Part shown: positions 7,212 to 14,332 of the stretch, piece by piece
How the letters are laid out: each line of letters starts with the position of its first letter
Numbering within the stretch: the stretch's first letter is position 1
Assembly (NCBI GenBank): GCA_029865675.1
Contig: JARXAU010000162.1
Span: forward strand, 1 to 18,502
DNA from: Rhodoferax sp.
Lineage (GTDB): Bacteria > Pseudomonadota > Gammaproteobacteria > Burkholderiales > Burkholderiaceae_C
DNA length: 18,502 nt
Reading direction: 5' to 3'
Notes under the pieces: generated by a model
Seen by the model: only the letters and a program-made list of their open reading frames with translations
What the model was told of the DNA's origin: nothing
Databases searched by the model: none
Made by a program: the position numbers and the translations under genes

Positions 7212-7455
7212 ACATACCTCGCGATTTAAAAAAGGGCTTCGTGCAACGGTAGGCGCCGATAGCAAAGGGCATGGCCCTTGCATGGTGTGTAGGACGCAAA
7301 TCTGTGCCAACAAGTCGCTTAAGGAGCTTGCTAGTGGCCGTTGCTGCGTGCCGTCTTCACCTGCCTGCGGTAGATGGGTGCGTAGCCTGCGTGCCAACGC
7401 ACGACGCCCCCTGGTGTCGTCTAGTACCGACTGGTGCCGCAGCTTGGCGTGAAAG
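7212..7455. other. Intergenic region inside the copper block (244 bp), no gene seen
   Basis: This gap separates the CzcI-like gene from the GGWR-protein gene and is the largest non-coding stretch of the window. It holds an imperfect hairpin at 7262-7281 (AAGGGC-loop ATG-GCCCTT plus two more pairs past a bulge) and a short direct repeat, CTGGTGTCG at 7411-7419 and CTGGTGCCG at 7431-7439. A T/A-rich stretch lies near 7224-7233, just before the GAGG element of the next gene. I see no convincing sigma-70 promoter, no T-run terminator and no coding potential. Whether the first gene shares a transcript with the remaining six is therefore uncertain. Confidence 0.5.
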
Positions 7456-7977
7456 TTAGGCGGAGTGAAAGCGCGGGGGGCGCTCGGGCCCGCCCAGCAC
7501 CGGGGAGCGGTGCTTCTGCGTGAGGGCCGCAAAGTCTGCGGAAACATTGCGCTGGGCAAAGTCCGTCAGAGGAAGGACGCTCACCAAGCCCGCACCCAGA
7601 CAGCAGTGGCCCGCACTGGCACATAGGGCGTAAGTGGGCTCCTGCGCCTGTGCCTCGTCCTGCCCCGCAACAGCTTGTGAGACCTGCTGAGCGACAGTGT
7701 GAGCAACTGTCGGGGGTTCAGCCAGAAGCTCATGCGCATGCGCGGTCCCGTGGTGGGGCGGGTGGGCACCAACCCAAGCGTTGGCGCCAGCTGCTTTTTC
7801 TGGGGCGACGCGATGCATGGTCTCGGTCAAGTCGGCAGCGGCTCTTTCGGACGCCTTGTGCACCGCGCCCACCGCGTGCCCAGTGCAGGGCGGGGTGGTA
7901 GCAGCGGCCAGCCACTGCGCGGGAAGAGTCCCCAGCAGCAGGCTGATGATGGCGCAGCGCCAAAAGCGGGTCTTCAT
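7456..7977 (-). CDS. CzcI-like exported His/Cys-rich protein
   Basis: This is an exported hypothetical protein (173 aa), resembling in layout the CzcI-type proteins that precede heavy-metal efflux genes. A Sec signal spans residues about 1-26. A long His-bearing middle follows (HPPHHGTAHAHE near 72-83), then a Cys/His cluster CASAGHCC at 119-126 and the ending SPVLGGPERPPRF. The last is the RPER/PERP-like tail typical of this loosely conserved group. The clustered His and Cys suggest metal binding in the periplasm; CzcI is proposed to modulate expression of metal efflux, but the mechanism is unclear. It is the first gene of the leftward copper block, separated by 244 bases from the next gene. 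The start ATG at 7977 lacks a clear Shine-Dalgarno but shares its surrounding 18 bases with the cupredoxin start. Family assignment is tentative. Confidence 0.65.
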   Translation of the reverse strand: MKTRFWRCAIISLLLGTLPAQWLAAATTPPCTGHAVGAVHKASERAAADLTETMHRVAPEKAAGANAWVGAHPPHHGTAHAHELLAEPPTVAHTVAQQVSQAVAGQDEAQAQEPTYALCASAGHCCLGAGLVSVLPLTDFAQRNVSADFAALTQKHRSPVLGGPERPPRFHSA

Positions 7978-8071
7978 GGGGATTTACTTGCGAGCCTGGT
8001 AGCAAACACAGAGCGGAGCCCGGCGGTTGGGCCAACTTGGCATTGGGTTTGCGACGCGCAACATGGGAGCC
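7978..8071 (-). promoter_or_regulatory. Probable upstream control region of the copper block
   Basis: These 94 bases separate the DUF3567 gene from the first gene of the copper block; all genes run leftward. Two small inverted repeats stand out: TTGCG-ACG-CGCAA at 8049-8061, and GTTGG-G-CCAAC at 8026-8036 with an overlapping CCAAcTTGG at 8032-8040. They could be an operator for a metal regulator encoded elsewhere. No good match to a CueR or CopR box and no strong -10/-35 pair was seen, so this is a positional inference. Confidence 0.3.
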
Positions 8072-8413
8072 TCAGTGAACGACGACCGGGTTTTGCGCCA
8101 GCTCGGCGTATTGTTCTAGCGTCTCTTCGACTTCTTCCTGGGTGGGCATATTCACCTGCCAAGCAACGATGTGCTGCTGAAACAGCTCGGCCCACGAGCC
8201 GTCAAGGTAGACCTCTTTACCAGAGCGTTTGTCGACAATTTCAAAGCCGTGCCGTGCCAACATCGGTACGCCCTGCGGGTATTGCGTGGTTTTGACATCG
8301 CTCAGTGCGGTGTTACCCGGGCCGACGGCAGACGCCGGACTCATGTCCTGCGCCAGCGCATTGGCCAGCATGTGGGTCACTGTGAAAGTCTCGGAGTCGT
8401 AGAGCGTGTGCAT
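8072..8413 (-). CDS. DUF3567 family protein
   Basis: This is a small cytoplasmic protein (113 aa) of the DUF3567 family, restricted as far as I know to betaproteobacteria and of unknown function. Family marks are the start MHTLYDSETF, the core HGFEIVDKRSGKEVYLDGSWAELFQ at about residues 55-79, and the C-terminal AELAQNPVVVH. Residues about 20-45 form a Ser/Gly/Thr-rich insert that I do not recall in shorter relatives. The ATG at 8413 is chosen because the family start lies there; the frame is open to a TTG at 8479, and no clear Shine-Dalgarno precedes either. The gene follows the DUF3108 gene by 76 bases and may be transcribed on its own or with it. Confidence 0.85.
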   Translation of the reverse strand: MHTLYDSETFTVTHMLANALAQDMSPASAVGPGNTALSDVKTTQYPQGVPMLARHGFEIVDKRSGKEVYLDGSWAELFQQHIVAWQVNMPTQEEVEETLEQYAELAQNPVVVH

Positions 8414-8489
8414 GCTTGGGCGGTGGGGTAAAAAGTGGTTTCTAGGGTAACAGGATTTGTCCGATCGGCTCAATTGCAAGATCCGCAGC

Positions 8490-9707
8490 CTAGGGCTTTT
8501 CGGTTTTTCGCCACAACATATCGACCTCGTCGCCGTTGCTTTGGGTCAGGCGTATGCGCGCGGGCAGGTATTCCAGCGCAGGCGCCAGCCAAACTTCCAC
8601 GCGCACGCCATAGTCCGCCGAGTTCTCACGCAGAAGCTTGGTAGCTTCCATCTCACGACCGTCAACGCCCAGGCGCTCTGTGGCACCCACTACAAACACC
8701 CAGTTTTCTGCACTGCGTGGCCCCACGGCCTGAAAGGGCAACTGCAAACCAGGGCTGAACCGCGCTGGCTTAGCGCCCCACATGGCCGCCAATTGGACAA
8801 ACACGCTGAGCTGGTCTTGCGCCAGGGGCAGCAAGGGCACGTCAGGCGTGTTGGCACTGAAACTCACCAGGCCTTTGGCGCGCTGAAAATGCGCCGCCAC
8901 CTCGCTGCGTACCTTGTCGCCAAAGCGCAGGGGTTCCAGCCCCAACGCAGTCAACGCACCTTTGCTAGTTTGCACCCGCGAGCCGAGCAAAAAATGGCTG
9001 ATCTCCAGGCGCGCGTCGTAGGTCTTGCCGTCCTGCAACCACAGCAACTCGCCCGAGACGTAGTACTTAAAGCCCTTTACCACGCCACTGACGTCGTACT
9101 TCAACCGGGTGGAGCCGGGTACCAAGTAGTCATACACCGGCGCTGGCGTCGGGTCTGCGCTGGCCAGCGCCTGGGCTGTAGTGCTTGTCTGGACCGACCC
9201 GCTTGCCGACAAGCCGTCAACCGCAAGCGCTTGGCCGTCTGCGGCGGCGCCGGGTTCTGCGCGCGCTGCCTCCTGGGGCACCTCCGTCTTAGGCGCACCG
9301 GTTGCCAAAGTAGGCACTTGGGGCGGTTCCGGGTCCTGCGCGTCGGTTTGGGCCAGCGGCGTACCAGCAGGCGCCAGAGCGGCTTGCGTGGCCGTAGCCG
9401 ACTGTTTGTTACTTGGGGCTTTGCTGGGGCGGGGCTTGGGCGCAGCCTCTCGGGGAGCTGCGGGCGCTGCTTTGGGTGCCGCATTGTCGATACGCACCGT
9501 GCAGGTGATAAAGGCGCGGGTGGCGGGCGCTACAGGTGTTTCAGACGCCAGACCCGGCAGCATCTGCGTCAGCCCCTGCAAGGTGAGCGCATGCAGCCAC
9601 AGCACGACCAAAACCGCGAGCGCCCATGGCAAAACAAGGTGGCGCAGCCGCACAGAGCGCGCTGCAGAATTCCAAGCAGGCGTGGTCGGACGGTCCACAG
9701 TTGCCAC
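8490..9707 (-). CDS. DUF3108 domain membrane-anchored protein
   Basis: The protein (405 aa) has a basic cytoplasmic N-terminus and one TM helix at about residues 23-44. A long Pro/Ala/Thr-rich linker (about 60-185) follows, then a C-terminal DUF3108 domain predicted to sit in the periplasm. The layout recalls TonB-like spanning proteins, but the end is DUF3108, a beta-rich fold of unknown function. The start is uncertain. A GTG at 9707 lies 1 base after the preceding stop, while a second in-frame GTG at 9698 has TAAGG at a better distance. The near-zero spacing to the upstream gene implies one transcript and translational coupling. The C-terminal domain shows WLQDGKTYDARLEI, then EVDMLWRKTEKP at the end. 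Confidence 0.82.
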   Translation of the reverse strand: MATVDRPTTPAWNSAARSVRLRHLVLPWALAVLVVLWLHALTLQGLTQMLPGLASETPVAPATRAFITCTVRIDNAAPKAAPAAPREAAPKPRPSKAPSNKQSATATQAALAPAGTPLAQTDAQDPEPPQVPTLATGAPKTEVPQEAARAEPGAAADGQALAVDGLSASGSVQTSTTAQALASADPTPAPVYDYLVPGSTRLKYDVSGVVKGFKYYVSGELLWLQDGKTYDARLEISHFLLGSRVQTSKGALTALGLEPLRFGDKVRSEVAAHFQRAKGLVSFSANTPDVPLLPLAQDQLSVFVQLAAMWGAKPARFSPGLQLPFQAVGPRSAENWVFVVGATERLGVDGREMEATKLLRENSADYGVRVEVWLAPALEYLPARIRLTQSNGDEVDMLWRKTEKP

Positions 9708-9708
9708 C

Positions 9709-10038
9709 TTAGCCTGCGGCGTCTTCGGCAGGAAACAGGGGAAGCTCCCAGCCCAGCAGTTCGGCCAAGCGGCACACCACCCAGCGCGCCTCGGCGCGCT
9801 CTACCACTGCGCCAGGACCCACAAGAGCCTGCAGGCACTGTGCCAGTACCGCAGCGGCATGCAAATCACGCATGAGTTGGAGCTGGGTCGCGGTCGGCAC
9901 CAGGGTTTGGGCCAGGTCCTCGCACAGCTCGTAGCGCGCCGCAACCTCTGCATGCGAGGCGCTTGGGCTCGCCCTGCCCGGCGGCACATACAAAGCGACG
10001 AAAGAAGCTGGGAGGTGGATTTGAGACGCGTCAGACAT
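9709..10038 (-). CDS. Conserved hypothetical protein, RhlE-locus neighbour
   Basis: This is a small soluble protein (109 aa) with no signal peptide or TM segment, predicted mainly helical. It reads MSDASQIHLPASFVALYV, then ARYELCEDLAQTL, then a C-terminal WVVCRLAELLGWELP. I recall similar short proteins in Comamonadaceae, sometimes labelled as a chaperone-like ATPase. No Walker motif is present here, so that label is not supported by this sequence. The ATG at 10038 has GGAAG about 8 bases upstream. The gene lies 16 bases after the helicase gene and 1 base before the DUF3108 start, so the three are probably co-transcribed. No function can be assigned. Confidence 0.72.
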   Translation of the reverse strand: MSDASQIHLPASFVALYVPPGRASPSASHAEVAARYELCEDLAQTLVPTATQLQLMRDLHAAAVLAQCLQALVGPGAVVERAEARWVVCRLAELLGWELPLFPAEDAAG

Positions 10039-10054
10039 GGCGTAGCTTCCGGCC

Positions 10055-11317
10055 TCAAGCGCCGGGATTGAGAGCCGCAGCGGCGCGCAGCCTGTCCTTT
10101 TTGCTCGGGCGCTTGCCTTTGATGCCGCCGTTGCCGCTGTGGTCCACCATGGCTTGGGGCGATGCGGCTACCTCGGTGGGCTCAAAGCCCTCGACCGCCT
10201 CCAGCACCACGTCCAGGCCCTGGCGTTTTTCGATCAGCCGCCAGTGCGCCTCGGTGTCCGCTGTCACAAAACTCACCGCCAACCCCGCCTGCCCCGCGCG
10301 CCCCGTGCGGCCAACGCGGTGGGTGTAGTCGTCGGCAGAGCGCGGCAGGTCGTAATTCACCACCACCGGCAGCTCCACCACGTCAATCCCGCGCGCAGCC
10401 AGATCGGTGGCCACCACCACGCAGATGCGCGAGGCCTTGAAATCGTCGAGCACCTGGCTGCGCTTGCCCTGGCTGAGCTGGCCGTGCAAGGGCTCGGCGT
10501 CCAGCCCGGCCTTGCGCAGCTTGTCGGCCACAATTTCGGCGGCGTATTTGGTGCCCACAAACACCAGCGTGCGGCTCCAACCGTAGTGCTGTATGAGATG
10601 GCGCAGTAACTGGGTGCGCGCGCGCGTGTCCACGGCGATGGCACTTTGGGCGATTTCGGGCCGGGTGTCCACGTCGTCTTGCACCTCCACGCGCACCGGG
10701 TCGCGCAACAGGCTTTGCGCCAAAGCGCTGACCTGGGGGCCAAAGGTGGCCGAGAAAAAAAGGCTTTGGTGCCGCGCTGGTAGCAAGGCATTGACGCGCG
10801 CCAGCTCCTCGCTAAAGCCTTGGTCGAGCAGCCGGTCGGCTTCGTCGAGCACCAGAGTTTCAAGCGCGGACAGGTGAATTGCGTTGTGGTCTACCAAGTC
10901 AAGCAAGCGCCCGGGCGTGGCGACCACGATGTCGCTGCCCCCGCGCAAGCCCATCATTTGCGGATTGATGGAGACGCCCCCAAACACCACGCTGATTTTT
11001 GGCATCGGTCTCAGGCCAGCGGCCAGGCCTTTGAACACTTCACCCACCTGCACCGCCAGCTCGCGCGTGGGCACCAGAACCAGGGCTTGCACCGGGCGCG
11101 GCGCGCGGCCTGCGCCTGCTTTGAGCAACACCTGCTGCAGCAGCGGCAAGGCGAAGGCGGCGGTTTTACCCGAGCCGGTTTGCGCCCGCACCAGCAGGTC
11201 GCGCCCTTGCAACACTGCGGCAATGGCGCCCTGCTGAACTAGTGTGGGGGCGGCAAAACCGGCAGAGTGCGCGGCGGCGCACAAATCGCTTGAAAGACCG
11301 AGGGGAGAAAAAGGCAT
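10055..11317 (-). CDS. RhlE-type DEAD-box ATP-dependent RNA helicase
   Basis: This is a DEAD-box helicase (420 aa) that remodels RNA duplexes, probably in ribosome assembly or mRNA decay. All core motifs are present: a Q-motif-like PTLVQQGAI near residues 24-32, Walker A AQTGSGKT at 45-52, PTREL at 83-87, TPGR at 134-137, DEAD at 158-161, SAT at 189-191, and HRVGRTGR at 333-340. The C-terminal extension after about residue 385 is short and basic (KGKRPSKKDRLR), which resembles RhlE-like rather than the long DeaD/CsdA type. The start at 11317 fits the family N-terminus, although no Shine-Dalgarno is visible. It leads a probable operon with two hypothetical genes. The upstream gap (11318-11390) holds the presumed promoter, not clearly recognisable. 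Confidence 0.93.
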   Translation of the reverse strand: MPFSPLGLSSDLCAAAHSAGFAAPTLVQQGAIAAVLQGRDLLVRAQTGSGKTAAFALPLLQQVLLKAGAGRAPRPVQALVLVPTRELAVQVGEVFKGLAAGLRPMPKISVVFGGVSINPQMMGLRGGSDIVVATPGRLLDLVDHNAIHLSALETLVLDEADRLLDQGFSEELARVNALLPARHQSLFFSATFGPQVSALAQSLLRDPVRVEVQDDVDTRPEIAQSAIAVDTRARTQLLRHLIQHYGWSRTLVFVGTKYAAEIVADKLRKAGLDAEPLHGQLSQGKRSQVLDDFKASRICVVVATDLAARGIDVVELPVVVNYDLPRSADDYTHRVGRTGRAGQAGLAVSFVTADTEAHWRLIEKRQGLDVVLEAVEGFEPTEVAASPQAMVDHSGNGGIKGKRPSKKDRLRAAAALNPGA

Positions 11318-11390
11318 CGTAAGAACTAAAGCGTGGGAGCAGGCAGCGCCGCAAGGGGGTTGACCACACTAGCGCCCCGATTTTGCGCCC

Positions 11391-11439
11391 AAGAAAAAAC
11401 CACCGCAGTTCCCAGCAAAAAACCGGGCCTGGCGGTGGT
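11391..11439 (-). terminator. Intrinsic terminator downstream of the HiPIP gene
   Basis: Reading the minus strand, an 8-bp perfect stem (ACCACCGC at the 5' arm, GCGGTGGT at the 3' arm; plus-strand 11432-11439 and 11399-11406) is followed at once by a T-run (plus-strand A-run 11394-11399). The loop is 25 bases and may itself pair. It lies 26 bases past the HiPIP stop and separates that gene from the helicase gene. Confidence 0.75.
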
Positions 11440-11464
11440 CAAGGCGGCCAGGGCCGCGTAGAAA

Positions 11465-11770
11465 TCAGCCTTTTTTCGCGTAGGCGCTGCACCAGCCGGG
11501 GCCGGCCACTTGTTTGCCGGCGAACAGAGGGCAGCCACCTGCTTTGTCGCCCGCTTTGCCCTGAAACAGAGCGCAGTTGCTGCACACTTGACCAGCGGCG
11601 TACCTTGGAAACTTGGTTTTGTCCACTTTGCTTGCATCGGCCTTGTAACCCAGGCTAACGGCGGTTGCGTCTGTCTCGGCAACCATGGGCGCTTGTGCAA
11701 ACGCTGCGCCGCCGACCAGGGCGCTGGCGCCCACACCCATTTGAACCACGAATTCACGACGATTTGACAT
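11465..11770 (-). CDS. High-potential iron-sulfur protein (HiPIP), Tat-exported
   Basis: This is a soluble periplasmic 4Fe-4S electron carrier (101 aa) of the HiPIP family. It is usually an electron shuttle from the bc1 complex to a reaction centre or terminal oxidase, or in oxidative detoxification. The leader RREFVVQMG with a hydrophobic Ala/Gly core is a Tat signal, as expected for a protein folded around its cluster before export. The four cluster Cys are at 63, 66, 80 and 94 (CxxC-x13-C-x13-C), and LGY at 40-42 carries the conserved Tyr. The ATG at 11770 has GGAA about 9 bases upstream. It lies 150 bases after pgk and ends in a strong terminator, so it is probably its own transcription unit. 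No partner redox enzyme is adjacent. Confidence 0.93.
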   Translation of the reverse strand: MSNRREFVVQMGVGASALVGGAAFAQAPMVAETDATAVSLGYKADASKVDKTKFPRYAAGQVCSNCALFQGKAGDKAGGCPLFAGKQVAGPGWCSAYAKKG

Positions 11771-11920
11771 ATTGATGTTCCAATAAAGTAATGGACTGCC
11801 CGATAGCTAGCCCGAAGAGGATTGTCGCGCAGGCGGCATTGCCTGTGCTGGATAGCGAGCAAAGACCTACGCTGACGCTCAGCATAACGCCGGTCGAGGC
11901 GTCTCGGATGACAACGCGGC
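11771..11920 (-). promoter_or_regulatory. pgk-HiPIP intergenic region with hairpins and possible promoter
   Basis: The 150-base gap holds two hairpins beyond the pgk stop. One is ACGCC-N6-GGCGT at 11887-11902. The other is GCTGA-CGC-TCAGC at 11871-11883, extendable by two pairs past a mismatch. Neither is followed by a clear T-run, so termination is doubtful. Nearer to the HiPIP start, the minus strand carries GCGACA and TATCGG spaced 17 bases, a weak -35/-10 candidate. The short distance and the terminator after HiPIP suggest independent expression of HiPIP. Confidence 0.3.
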
Positions 11921-13114
11921 TTAAGCCGCAGCACGGCGCCCCAAAATCTCGAACGCGGGCAGGGTTTTGCCCTCAAGCACTTCCAAAAACGCCCCGCCGC
12001 CGGTAGAGATGTAGCCAATTTGCGCCTCAATGCCGTACTTGGCAATGGCCGCCAGTGTGTCGCCGCCACCGGCAATGCTGAACGCGCTGGACGCCGCAAT
12101 CGCCTGGGCGACCACCTTGGTGCCGTTCTCAAACGCAGCAAATTCGAACACGCCGACCGGCCCGTTCCACACGATGGTGCCCGCGCGCATGAGCTGCTCG
12201 GCCAGCGCCTGGGCGGTTTGCGGGCCGATGTCCAGAATCAAGTCGTCATCGGCCACCTCGGTGGCGGCTTTGATGGTGGCAGGCGCGTCGGCGGCAAAGG
12301 TCTTGGCGGTGACCACGTCGGTGGGAATCGGCACCGCCGCTCCACGCGCTTGCATGGCCTCCATCACCGCGCGGGCCTGGTCCAGCAAATCGGGCTCGGC
12401 CAGGCTTTTGCCAATGTTCAGGCCCGCCGCGAGCATGAAAGTGTTGGCAATGCCGCCGCCCACAATGAGCTGGTCCACATTGGCCGAGAGGCTTTTCAAA
12501 ATCGTCAGCTTGGTGGACACCTTGGATCCGGCCACGATGGCCACCAGCGGCCGCCTCGGGTTGAGCAAGGCCTTGGAAATGGCGTCCATTTCGGCGGCCA
12601 ACAGCGGCCCCGCGCAGGCCACGGGGGCAAATTGGGCGATGCCGTAGGTGCTGGCCTCGGCCCGGTGCGCGGTGCCAAAGGCGTCGTGCACAAAAATGTC
12701 GCACAGCGCGGCCATTTTGCGGGCCAGGGCTTCGTCGTTTTTCTTTTCGCCCGTGTTGAGGCGGCAGTTTTCCAGCATCACCACCTGGCCGGGGGCTACG
12801 ACCACGCCGTCCACCCAATCAGATACCAGCGGCACGGGGCGGCCCAGCAGTTCGCCCAGCCGCTGCGCCACTGGGGCCAGCGAATCGGCCGGTTTGAAGT
12901 CGCCTTCGGTGGGGCGGCCCAGGTGCGAAGTCACCATCACCGCCGCTCCAGCGTCCAGCGCCATTTGGATGCAGGGCACGCTGGCGCGGATGCGCGTGTC
13001 TTCGGTGATCGCGCCTTGCGCGTCTTGCGGCACATTCAGGTCGGCGCGGATGAACACCCGCTTGCCTGCGACACGGCCGTGGGCGCAAAGATCGGAGAAA
13101 CGAATGGCATTCAT
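11921..13114 (-). CDS. pgk: Phosphoglycerate kinase
   Basis: Phosphoglycerate kinase (397 aa, full family length) is the cytoplasmic enzyme interconverting 1,3-bisphosphoglycerate plus ADP and 3-phosphoglycerate plus ATP in glycolysis and the Calvin cycle. Signature stretches are RADLNVP near the N-terminus with the substrate Asp/Asn, TSHLGRP, ENCRLNTGEKKN, HDAFGTAHRAEAST, KVSTKL, and the C-terminal nucleotide region GGGDTLAA followed by ISTGGGAFLEVLEGK. The frame is open much further upstream to 13693, but the family N-terminus MNAIRFSDL begins at the ATG at 13114. No good Shine-Dalgarno is seen there. It is 92 bases after azlD. A TACAAT -10-like hexamer in that gap (plus-strand 13164-13169) has no matching -35. 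Confidence 0.97.
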   Translation of the reverse strand: MNAIRFSDLCAHGRVAGKRVFIRADLNVPQDAQGAITEDTRIRASVPCIQMALDAGAAVMVTSHLGRPTEGDFKPADSLAPVAQRLGELLGRPVPLVSDWVDGVVVAPGQVVMLENCRLNTGEKKNDEALARKMAALCDIFVHDAFGTAHRAEASTYGIAQFAPVACAGPLLAAEMDAISKALLNPRRPLVAIVAGSKVSTKLTILKSLSANVDQLIVGGGIANTFMLAAGLNIGKSLAEPDLLDQARAVMEAMQARGAAVPIPTDVVTAKTFAADAPATIKAATEVADDDLILDIGPQTAQALAEQLMRAGTIVWNGPVGVFEFAAFENGTKVVAQAIAASSAFSIAGGGDTLAAIAKYGIEAQIGYISTGGGAFLEVLEGKTLPAFEILGRRAAA

Positions 13115-13206
13115 GGTCGGAATGAGAAAAATGGATGGAGAGAACAAGGACCGCTGGCGCGGCATTGTAGGCAAGCCATTGGTCGCTTTAGACCGCATCT
13201 TGGTGC

Positions 13207-13590
13207 TTACCAGCCTAAGCCAATGTGCAGCGGCAGGTACACCGCCATACCGCACACAATCGTTCCCAGCACTGCATGGCTGGCACCACGGCTCCAGAAA
13301 AAATAACAGCACCCGGCCAGCGCGCCGTACAAACGGGCGTCTCGCACAGTGTGAATCACCATGCCCTGGGTCATTACCACCTCTGGAACCACCACGGCGG
13401 CCAGTGCGGCAATCGGCGCGTATTGCAAGCCGCGCTGCGCCCACGGTGGCAGCGTCCACTCGGTATCTGAGATAGAGAAAAACGAGCGTGCGACCACGGT
13501 CACCACCGTCATCAATGCGATCGTGATCAGGGTGCTGGCGTGGCTCTGCGCAAACAGTTCGTAGACCCAGGCTTGCATCTGCGCCAGCAT
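13207..13590 (-). CDS. azlD: AzlD family branched-chain amino acid export subunit
   Basis: This is the small subunit of an AzlCD-type exporter (127 aa), a hydrophobic inner-membrane protein with about four TM segments. Visible helices are TLITIALMTVVTVVARSFF, APIAALAAVVVPEVV, and LYGALAGCCYFFW with the C-terminal AVLGTIVCGMAVYL. AzlCD proteins export branched-chain amino acids and analogues such as azaleucine. The ATG at 13590 overlaps the stop of azlC in a TGATG arrangement, typical of the pair; a GTG one codon upstream (13593) is possible. Length is slightly above the usual 100-110 aa because of the N-terminal helix MLAQMQAWVYELF. Confidence 0.88.
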   Translation of the reverse strand: MLAQMQAWVYELFAQSHASTLITIALMTVVTVVARSFFSISDTEWTLPPWAQRGLQYAPIAALAAVVVPEVVMTQGMVIHTVRDARLYGALAGCCYFFWSRGASHAVLGTIVCGMAVYLPLHIGLGW

Positions 13591-14321
13591 CACACATCCG
13601 CCGCCGCTTGCGCACGGCGTTGCTCAAGCGCCAGGCACAGCAGCACCGCCGCTGCAATGGCCACCAAGATATTGAGCTTAAGTGGCAGCGCATAGGCTGC
13701 CACCGCCACTGCGCCCGCTACGCCGCAGGCCACGACACGCAAACGACTGCTGGCCAGCGCGCAAAGAATGCCCACCAAGGCCAACACCCCGGCGAAACCC
13801 AAGCCCCAAGCGCCGGGGATGGCATGGGCCAGGGCAATACCCAAGAAGCTCGCTCCCATCCAGCTCACCCAGTTCAGACCGGAGCTGCCCGCCAAATAGG
13901 CCATTTGGGCGGCTCTCCCATCGGCATCAGTGGCGGGCTCAGGAAAGCGCTTAACAAACATTACATAGGTCAGATCGGCAGTGAGATAGCCGGTCACCAA
14001 GCGCTGCCAGCGCGGCAGGTGCATGACGTAGGCGCGCATGTGGGCGCTAAACACCACAAAGCGCAGGTTCACGCAAAACGCGGTGGCCACAATGACCCAA
14101 ATCGGCGCACCAGCCACCAGCAGCGGTACAGCCGCGAGCTGCGAACTGCCGGCAAACACCATCAGCGCCATAGCAGACGCCTCCAATGTGCTCATGCCGG
14201 ACTTCACCATGGCAACCCCCGTCATCAGCCCCCAGGCGGCGATACCTGGTGCGGCACCAGCCAAGTCGGCATAGCCCTGCGCAAAGGCAGGATGAAGGCG
14301 ATGGGCTCGGAGCAAGAACAT
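13590..14321 (-). CDS. azlC: AzlC family branched-chain amino acid exporter subunit
   Basis: This is the large inner-membrane subunit of the AzlCD exporter (243 aa). Family marks are the N-terminal AAPGIAAWGLMTGVAMVKSG, FAGSSQLAAVPLL at about residues 56-68 and FCVNLRFVVFSAHM at about 82-95, followed by several TM helices rich in Ala/Leu/Val. The ATG at 14321 lies 11 bases after the fmt stop, and the 3' end overlaps azlD, so def-fmt-azlC-azlD read as one leftward unit. Linking an amino-acid exporter to the formyl-Met genes may be incidental; a functional connection is not shown. Confidence 0.9.
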   Translation of the reverse strand: MFLLRAHRLHPAFAQGYADLAGAAPGIAAWGLMTGVAMVKSGMSTLEASAMALMVFAGSSQLAAVPLLVAGAPIWVIVATAFCVNLRFVVFSAHMRAYVMHLPRWQRLVTGYLTADLTYVMFVKRFPEPATDADGRAAQMAYLAGSSGLNWVSWMGASFLGIALAHAIPGAWGLGFAGVLALVGILCALASSRLRVVACGVAGAVAVAAYALPLKLNILVAIAAAVLLCLALEQRRAQAAADV

Positions 14322-14332
14322 CGGCTGCGCGA

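Noticed and set aside
7295..7310. Sigma-54-like promoter on the minus strand (TTGGCACAGATTTGC)
   Set aside because: The GG and GC elements are 9 bases apart instead of the required 10, and no activator gene is nearby.
8457..9875. Long open frame on the plus strand opposite the DUF3108 gene (472 aa)
   Set aside because: It mirrors two real genes on the other strand, has Arg/Gly/Cys-rich composition and no recognisable domain.
11372..11390. Direct repeat GCGCCC spaced 13 bases upstream of the helicase gene
   Set aside because: The 6-mer is too common in this GC-rich sequence to be meaningful.
12020..13306. Plus-strand open frame of 428 aa opposite pgk
   Set aside because: pgk on the minus strand is certain; this frame is Gly/His/Arg-rich antisense noise.
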